NCBI GenBank assembly: GCA_001599715.1
Contig: BCHU01000002.1
Span: forward strand, 1,984,001 to 2,048,000
Source of the DNA: Phaeotremella fagi
Lineage: Eukaryota; Basidiomycota; Tremellomycetes; Tremellales; Phaeotremellaceae
DNA length: 64,000 nt
Reading direction: 5' to 3'
Position numbers and translations under genes: made by a program. Shown one piece after another: positions 57,699 through 64,000 of the stretch (positions are counted from its first letter, which is position 1; the number at the start of each line of letters is the position of its first letter). The notes below the pieces were generated by a model. It had not been told where the DNA came from and made no database searches. It saw only the letters and a program-made list of their open reading frames with translations.

Positions 57699-59300
57699 AT
57701 GTCAAACTTCACCCAAGCCCCACACAAACTCCTAGTGTAAGCCCCTCCCCCCTCCCCCACATCCAATAAACTGATCTGATCGCAAACCAGCATCCCAGGT
57801 CCAATAGAATTCTCAGATCCAGTCCTCCTCTCAAACGCAACCCCAGGTACCTCCCACGTCTCACCAGCCTTCATCCCAGTATTCGGTGAATCCTTGAAAC
57901 TCCTTCGTCAAGTTCTCTATGCTGAAAAAAGTGGTCAACCGATTTTGATCGCTGGAAGTGGGACTATGGGTTGGGACGCTGCTGCTGCTAATTTGGTTGA
58001 GAATGGGGAAGATGTCGTGAGTGGTTTGGGTTGCTGTTCTTGGTGGTTCTTTTTGACTTATTTGTTGGGGTAGCTCGTTTTGAATACTGGTTATTTCGGT
58101 GATTCTTTCGCTGATTGGTAGGTGTATTCTTCTTTTACTTAAAGAATAATTTACTGAGATATACTGTAGTCTCCAAACTTATGGTGCCAAGGTTACTCAA
58201 ATCAAAGCCCCTGTTGGTGGTGTTCCAACGTAAGTATATCACTCCATCAACTGTCATTAAGACTGACACCCAGTGCAGAGACGAACAAATCGTTCAAGCC
58301 CTTAAATCCAAAAACTTCAAGTTGATCACCATAACCCATGGTATGTCCTCTCCTCTCCATTTGTTTGAACTCATACTAATCCACACCTTACAGTCGACAC
58401 TTCAACCGGGGTCTTATCCCCCGCTGAACGTATCTCCAAACTCGTCAAACAACATTCACCATCAACCCTGATCGCTCTTGACGCCGTTTGCTCAGTTGCC
58501 TCAGAGGAAATCAGATTCGATGATTGGGGGTTGGACGTTGTTATCTCAGCTACTCAAAAGGGATTAGGAGTTCCACCCGGTTTGAGTGTTGTCATGGCTT
58601 CCGATCGTGCTATCAAGGTAGGGTTTTGTGCTATTGAATTTTCACTGACTGGAATAGACACTTGAAGAACGTAAAACCCCTGTTGCAAGTTATTACATCA
58701 ACTGGAAAAGATGGATCCCAATTATGCAAGCCTATGAAGCAGGTAAACCAGCATACTTCGCTACTCGTAAGTTTCATCTCAGTAACAGTAGGTCTTTCTT
58801 GACTGATCAACACCCCCAGCCCCCGTTCAACTCGTCTACGCTCTTCACACTTCATTGAAAGCTATCACATCAGCTTCACCATCCCTCGAAGAACGATTCG
58901 CAATCCATAAAAAGGTTTCTAACCACGTTAAAGATACTTTAACCTCCCTCGGATTCGATTTCATCCCCCTCTCAAGAGATATCGCTGCTAACGGTATGAG
59001 TGCCGTTAAGTATCCAAAGGGTTTATCAGCTCCTGACATCTTACCAAAACTCGCTGCGTACGTGTCATCTTACAACTCTGTCATGAGAAATCTGAAAATT
59101 TAACTGATTTTGGCTTGATTACTCGATCAAACAGTAAAGATATCGTAGTAGCCGCTGGACTCCATGTACAAGTCAAAGACACGTATTTCAGAATCGGACA
59201 TATGGGCGTAACAGCCGTCGAAAGTTCAAGAGGTGATATTGATAAAGTTTTGAACAGTATTAAAGATGTTTTGGTTGAGGCTGGTTGGAAAAAGGATTGA
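57699..59300 (+). CDS. AGX1: Alanine-glyoxylate aminotransferase
   Basis: A PLP-dependent class V aminotransferase that makes glycine from glyoxylate and alanine. Small exons read MSNFTQAPHKLLV then IPGPIEFSDPVLLSN, TSHVSPAFIPVFGESLKLLR and GQPILIAGSGTMGWDAAAAN. They continue with VLNTGYFGDSFADCLQTYGA, ITHVDTSTGVLSPAERISKL and LIALDAVCSVASEEIRFDDW (PLP-binding Asp). The Schiff-base lysine is in SATQKGLGVPPGLSVVMAS. After VQVKDTYFRIGHMGVTAVES the protein ends EAGWKKD. About 385 residues, the usual length. No PTS1-type C-terminus, so cytosolic or mitochondrial location is more likely than peroxisomal. About eight introns. The CCACATCC and AAGAACAAG repeats upstream are its own 5' region. Confidence 0.93.
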
Positions 59301-60035
59301 CTAGCTGGAGAGAGTAGGGCTAGGTTGTAGGCATTTCTTGTTACTTCTTTTCTCATCAAAGGATGATTGTTGGAGTCGTGGTGATTTAAAAATAAATCTT
59401 TTGATGCATTTTCGTTGTGAGCGTCATTATTCGCAGTTGACCGCAGTCGTACGTAAATAGTAACATTGGCATGTGTTGGTTAGTCTTGTTAACGTTTAAT
59501 GTTTACTTTCATTCGCTTCTCATATTTGACATCGATATCGATATATTACTTCTACTGTTGAAGAGCCGTAGTTGGTCGACACGAAAAGAAGCTCGAATCA
59601 TTCAAAACCAACTTATCGGGCTCCACAAAAGAACTGCGCAAACAAGGGAAAAATCAATCGAAGAAGAAAGAACGTGGAAAATCAGTCTAACTTTGAATTA
59701 CCATAACCAATTTTTGTTTACCTTGCAATAAGGATCTGGAATAACGACACACAACACTTTGATGAAGATAGAATAGATAGACTTGAAGACGTAAGATTAA
59801 TCTTGGATGGATGGATTATCGAATTGGTTGTTCATTAATGTAAGTTATCGATGATGCCTTTGAAACATTTATCAAAACGTAAAGGTAAGCTGACATTAAG
59901 TATTTGGGATTTTATCAGATAAACTACTGTACATGACATAGGAGGACAACAAACCACGAGTTAATTGACATCTTCTTTCCATCCTTCTCTCAAACAACTT
60001 CCCATCACCAACATCTTCACCACACCCAACCACCA
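59301..60035. other. Spacer between AGX1 and AUR1
   Basis: 735 bp with the AGX1 terminator and AUR1 promoter. An 86-codon ATG frame (59471-59731) has no recognisable content. A CACCA/ACCAC-rich stretch precedes the AUR1 ATG. Confidence 0.4.
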
Positions 60036-61598
60036 ATGCCATCCTTAACCACCGTTCCAAAACTAGTCCTAACAAACCTCATCCGTACCCTCCGTCGTCT
60101 AAACATTCCTATCCCCAACACCGTCCCCTCCCCCCCATCCCTCCACTACATCCTAACAACTTTCACCCTAGCTCTCACAGCCTCAATCCAAAGATTAGAT
60201 CTCGATTTATCACCCTCAACAACCATCAAGAAATACAAATCCCATCGATGGACTCTATCCAATCTAACACCATACCTCTTCATGGGCAGCTGTGCCCTCT
60301 TCTCCTTATACATCATGACCTCTCCACCCTTCCCATTAAAACTAGGTATCCCATTGATCTATCTCATCGGTCTCCTCATCCCGTTAACTTCACAATTCGT
60401 ACTCCCAGCCACCCCAATTTTCGCCTGGTTAATAACCTTCTTCAGCGCTCGTTTCATCCCATCCAGACATCGTCCCGATATCCACGTAGCTCTATTACCA
60501 GCATTGGAATCCGTGTTGTACGGTGCGAATATCAGTGATCTGCTCACACGGTATACACATCCTTTCTTAGATGTTTTGGCATGGTTGCCTTATGGGGTGC
60601 TTCATTTCGCTTTGCCGTTTATTGTCGCTTTGATGTTATGGATCTTTGGACCTAAAGGTGCTGTCCAATTTTGGGGGAAAGCTTTCGGTTTCATGAACCT
60701 CTTAGGGGTGTTATGTCAAATCGTTTTCCCATGTGCTGCACCATGTGAGTAAACCCATTTCCAGGCTATGTCTGTTGTTCTGGAGTCTGGGACACATCAC
60801 TAACCCACTTGACCAGGGTACGAAATCATCCACGGACTCACACCAGCGGACTATTCAATGCCAGGATCTCCAGGAGGGTTAATGCGAATCGACAGAGTCT
60901 TCCATGCATCAGGCTACGCCAACGCCTTCGGAGCCGCACCTCTAGTCTTCGGAGCCTTCCCCTCCCTCCATTCAGGTTGTGCAGTCATGGAATCCCTCTT
61001 CCTCTCTCATTTCTTCCCATCAGGTAAACCCCTCTATTGGACGTACACCTCGATCCTATGGTGGGCAACCATGTATCTCTCCCATCATTATCTCATCGAT
61101 CTGGCCGGTGGAGCTTGTTTGAGTGTATTGGTTTTCTATCTTTTCATGCCTGAAGAATTCAAGGATTCGGATCAAATTCGTTGGGATGGGAGTGGGGAGG
61201 AGAGGTATGAGATGGTTAATGGGGGTAGGAGGGGGGAGAGGGTTTCTTTGGATTTAGATGAGGAGATTAGGAAATTGGAGGAAATGGGGGAAGCGGAGGT
61301 GGTGGAGAGTAGTGCTCTTGCTCAGGGTCAGGATCAGAATCAAGAAGAATTGGAGGGTGATATCGGTTTATCAACGATCAGTAATGAAGGTTCAGGTTCG
61401 AGTTTGACTAAAGGTGAAGAAACGATTTCTAAGAGTTCGTTATCGGTCCCTAATCCTGATCCTGACTCTGGTCCTAAACTTAAAAAGAAGAGGTCGGTGT
61501 CGTGGGGTGAAACTAAAGTTTTGGGTGAGGGGGAGAAGGGTGAGGGGGTTGCATCGACTTCGACGTCGACTTCGACGGGTGATGATGTGGGGAAGTAA
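60036..61598 (+). CDS. AUR1: Inositol phosphorylceramide synthase
   Basis: Aur1 transfers phosphoinositol from phosphatidylinositol to ceramide in the Golgi; it is essential in fungi and is the target of aureobasidin A. Two exons: 60036-60745 region and 60815-61598. Multiple membrane helices (LHYILTTFTLALTASI, LFMGSCALFSLYIMTS, LGIPLIYLIGLLIPLTSQFV). Signature blocks are HVALLPALESVLYGANISDL, LTRYTHPFLDVLAWLPYGVL and WYEIIHGLTPADYSMPGSPG. The PAP2-type catalytic motifs are GAFPSLHSGCAVMESLFLSH and MYLSHHYLIDLAGG, with the two His and the Asp. A soluble acidic, Ser/Gly-rich tail of about 150 residues follows (61150-61598). Both catalytic motifs are intact. Confidence 0.95.
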
Positions 61599-61687
61599 AG
61601 GGTTTTATATAAAGTAGCAACGCTTAATACTGTTTACATTTAATGAATAATTGATCTTCATATCTGTTAGTCGTAGACCCAGCATCT

Positions 61688-62362
61688 CTAATTCGATCGT
61701 TCACCATAACCTAACTCCCCAAACCCACCCCGACTAGGTAAATTAGTCCAACGACTAATAACCCCCATAGCCCTAGCCCTCCTAACCATCTTCCCAACCA
61801 ACCGTTGATTCTTCCAAGTCAAACCCGTCTGATTCCTCCCCCTAATCTTCCCAATCTCGTCAACGAAATGATTAAGCATCTGAGGGTTCAGATCGAATTC
61901 TTTAGGTGAAGTTTGGAGGATATGGAAAGGATCTATTTTTTGGGCTATTGATTTTTGTGGACCTAAGAGCGGGGGTTTGGGTGGTTGTTTTCTGGTGGTG
62001 GGGGTTGGGAGATAGAGGTTCGGTGAGGTTAACTGTTGGATTGTATTTAGTTTAGGTTGATTTGAATCGATGGGGCGACGGTGGCTTACTTGACTCATTG
62101 AGAAATTTCTCCCCGGTTCTTCTAAATTTCCACGATTCAGACGTGAACTCAACATCTCCCCAGCTTGCGAAACATGATTCGGTCGATTACTTTCAAGTAA
62201 ACTTTCACCTCTTCGATTCGAACTGATGATAGTGTTCACGAATTCACGTCCGTGTTGCGCGAACGTTCTTTCGCGTGTTGATGAGGATGGAGATTGGGGT
62301 TGGGTTTGTCTGATCGTCCTTGAAGTATGGAGATATCTTATTTTTGATGATAATTTTGACAT
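61688..62362 (-). CDS. RSM18: Mitochondrial small-subunit ribosomal protein bS18m
   Basis: A single exon of 224 residues. The N-terminus MSKLSSKIRYLHTSRTIRQT is a typical mitochondrial presequence, followed by a long variable Ser/Asn/Arg-rich region. The bS18 core lies at the C-terminus: DPFHILQTSPKEFDLNPQML, NHFVDEIGKIRGRNQTGLTW and KNQRLVGKMVRRARAMGVIS, then RW. Matches the conserved GKI-RGRN-TGL-xK-QR-x-GK-x-x-RRA-x-x-MG pattern of bS18m. Structural component of the mitoribosome small subunit. It is divergent from the MAPEG gene and convergent with AUR1 (stops 90 bp apart). Confidence 0.88.
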   Translation of the reverse strand: MSKLSSKIRYLHTSRTIRQTQPQSPSSSTRERTFAQHGREFVNTIISSNRRGESLLESNRPNHVSQAGEMLSSRLNRGNLEEPGRNFSMSQVSHRRPIDSNQPKLNTIQQLTSPNLYLPTPTTRKQPPKPPLLGPQKSIAQKIDPFHILQTSPKEFDLNPQMLNHFVDEIGKIRGRNQTGLTWKNQRLVGKMVRRARAMGVISRWTNLPSRGGFGELGYGERSN

Positions 62363-62641
62363 TTTTGGTTTTTTGGTTTGTTTAAAAGTTGACTTTCAAA
62401 TTCTCGAATGTGAGACTCGGTGGTTAAAGGTCGGACCGTATAAGATTATTGACTCTCCTCTATATCCGACTGTGGCACCCCTTTATTTTGGTACAAGTAC
62501 GTGCGGTGGCTTTTCGATCGACCTTCAATTAAGCACTGTGACGCTGATACGTCATACCTCCAATCTGCTAGCAGTACATAACCAACAACTCCATCGCCAA
62601 CACCTACTTCTTCTTACTTTTCACTCATCACACATAAAAAA
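62363..62641. promoter_or_regulatory. Shared upstream region between bS18m and the MAPEG gene
   Basis: 279 bp between divergent starts, holding both promoters. A CACCTACTTCTTCTTACTTTTC pyrimidine stretch lies just before the plus-strand ATG. No named element. Confidence 0.45.
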
Positions 62642-63421
62642 ATGTCTTTCCTAGGTCTTAACACAGCATCCAATCTCTCCCTCTACGCAATCCCAGCTGC
62701 ATGGGTATTAGCGTAAGTCCCCCCCTTTCTCTTCATTTACACTCAAATCTGACCTACGTTGGAAATTCATAGAATCGCACCCCATTTCTACGCTATTAAT
62801 TTGTTCAACACTGAGCGTGCTCCTGGTACCAGTCCTTATGATACCTGTGTAAGTCCTAACAATTGAAAAAACGGGTTGACACTGATCACTGAGTAAATCT
62901 GTAGATGCCAAAGAAGAACATCGGTTCTGCGAAAGACGCCAAACTTTCACCAGCCGTTGCTGAGAGATTCCAACGTGCTGAAGCTGCCAATGAGAATGCT
63001 TTCATGTGAGTGAATCACTGAATAACATGGACGTGGATCATCCTGACGATCGTTTTTTAGTAACTTACCATTCTTCGGTGTTGCCATTGTAAGTCATTCA
63101 ACGAAATCTGTATACCAAAATGTCCCCTAATCACGTAAAACCCTAGCTCGCTGGTAACTTCGCTAGACTCCCTGCATCAACCCTCAACACCTTCGCAGGA
63201 TTATATTTGATCTCAAGAATCGTTTACACCTTGATTTACATCAACAATTCTCAGCGTAAGTCAAACTTGAGCTTTTTAGGTTGGGTATGAATACTGAACA
63301 TTCGTTAGCCAACTTGATCTCTACTTTACGTACTGGTGCTTTCTTGACTGGTGTTGGAGCTTGTTTCACTTTGTTCATTAAGGCTGGAAACAAACTTTCT
63401 AATGGTTATATCGCTTTGTAA
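62642..63421 (+). CDS. MAPEG-family integral membrane protein
   Basis: Six short exons give about 160 residues. They read MSFLGLNTASNLSLYAIPAA, WVLAIAPHFYAINLFNTERA, PGTSPYDTC, MPKKNIGSAKDAKLSPAVAE, RFQRAEAANENAFINLPFFG and VAILAGNFARLPASTLNTFA. GLYLISRIVYTLIYINNSQ and NLISTLRTGAFLTGVGACFT follow, with an ending of GYIAL. The RAxxANENxxE/I-NLPFFGVA segment and four hydrophobic helices identify the MAPEG superfamily (microsomal glutathione transferase / FLAP / LTC4 synthase-like). In fungi the substrate of this subfamily is uncertain, so only the membrane and glutathione-metabolism link is inferred. Confidence 0.82.
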
Positions 63422-63698
63422 TCGAGTTTCCATTTATGACCACAAGAATCTGTTTACAATATATCCGTATTGGAGATAGGCAATATGCAATGATATTCCC
63501 TTCCGTCAATGTGTTCATTTACTGACCAGAAATTAAGACATAACACTAACCTTCATCACTTTCGTTTGCATACCATTACAACTACAAAACAGCACACATT
63601 AACTGAGCCCTACAAATCCCTTCACCCATCCAATACCAAGATTTCACACCTCAATCCACGACCTCAACTCCACCCTAATCTCCAGGATACCCTGGAAG

Positions 63699-64000
63699 CT
63701 AAGAATTCTTAGCTCTGCGAGTATTATCTCGTGTGGACGAGCCTAAAATTGACAACTCTGGTTTTCGATCACCTCTAACCAACTCAGAGAAATCTGGTCG
63801 AGTCGAACCTCTGCGGATGGAACTGGGAGCGTTTCTGAGCAAGAGACGACGATGATTCTGTTTGGCTTCAGAAGGCTCAACTACCTCTCCTGTGATTTGT
63901 TCACCATCAACCCAATAGGTGAATCTACTGTTGTTCTCGTATACCTTAACGGAACGGTCAGTACACTGAGTATTGTATCAAAACAAACGCTTACTTACTT
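63699..64000 (-). CDS. 3' end of an unidentified gene, cut by the window edge
   Basis: The last exon reads CTDRSVKVYENNSRFTYWVD, then GEQITGEVVEPSEAKQNHRR, a basic LLLRNAPSSIRRGSTRP stretch, FSELVRGDRKPELSILGSS and RDNTRRAKNS with TAG at 63699-63701. It is preceded on the minus strand by a plausible AG acceptor near 63968 and more sequence running off the end. Basic and Ser/Arg-rich, otherwise unrecognised. The 5' part lies outside the window. Confidence 0.55.

Noticed and set aside
1..64000. tRNA genes, transposons, CRISPR arrays
   Set aside because: I looked for T-loop GGTTCGA-type motifs with matching stems, terminal repeats, transposase or reverse-transcriptase motifs and spaced repeats, and found none that held up by eye. 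A tRNAscan-SE and RepeatMasker run would be needed to be certain.

Overview
The window is a gene-dense piece of a fungal nuclear chromosome. Nearly every gene is broken by short introns (about 40-80 nt) with GTAAGT/GTGAGT donors, TGAC-like branch sites and AG acceptors. The gene set is fungal: AUR1 inositol-phosphorylceramide synthase, a Zn2Cys6 regulator, RIT1, fungal ARP9, a class I myosin with an acidic tail, and class II cAMP phosphodiesterase. Intron density, compact spacing and protein style suggest a basidiomycete yeast of the Tremellomycetes (Kwoniella/Cryptococcus-like). That placement is an inference; no marker was searched.

Layout. 0.4-17.1 kb is conserved housekeeping sequence: POP1 (RNase P/MRP) and ARP9 on minus, mitochondrial ribosomal protein mL40 on plus, class I myosin on minus, a CAF1/POP2-type deadenylase on plus, and a Zn2Cys6 transcription factor on minus behind a 1.5 kb upstream region. 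18.6-31 kb is more lineage-specific: a small hypothetical gene, a very large Ser-rich protein of unknown function, PDE1, another small hypothetical gene, two secreted beta-trefoil (ricin-B type) lectin-like paralogues, and a histidine-phosphatase-superfamily enzyme. 31.1-38.6 kb holds CCZ1 (Rab7 GEF subunit), a PXMP4/PMP24-like peroxisomal membrane protein, a hypothetical gene and RIT1.

39.0-49.7 kb is the most unusual part: seven tandem paralogues, all on plus, of a family I do not recognise. They share a strand-rich core of about 95 residues and a striking gene architecture. A long first part is followed by a phase-1 intron, a 37/40-nt micro-exon, a phase-2 intron, an 18-nt micro-exon (27 nt in one copy), a phase-2 intron and a short last exon. 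When I spliced all seven by hand, every one gave an intact frame whose total length is divisible by three. The block lies between two conserved genes, RIT1 and HCS1.

50.0-64.0 kb returns to conserved genes: HCS1/IGHMBP2-type helicase, a two-HKD phospholipase D family protein, alanine-glyoxylate aminotransferase (AGX1), AUR1, mitochondrial ribosomal protein bS18m, a MAPEG-family membrane protein, and the 3' end of an unidentified gene cut by the window edge.

Genes are arranged individually, with several divergent pairs sharing an upstream region (ARP9/mL40, MYO1/POP2, phosphatase/CCZ1, RIT1/array, PLD/AGX1, bS18m/MAPEG). I saw no tRNA, rRNA, transposon, CRISPR or organellar sequence. Exon limits were read by eye from splice consensus and protein similarity. 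Outer coordinates are generally firmer than internal splice sites, except in the tandem array, the lectins and POP2, where I checked frame arithmetic exon by exon.
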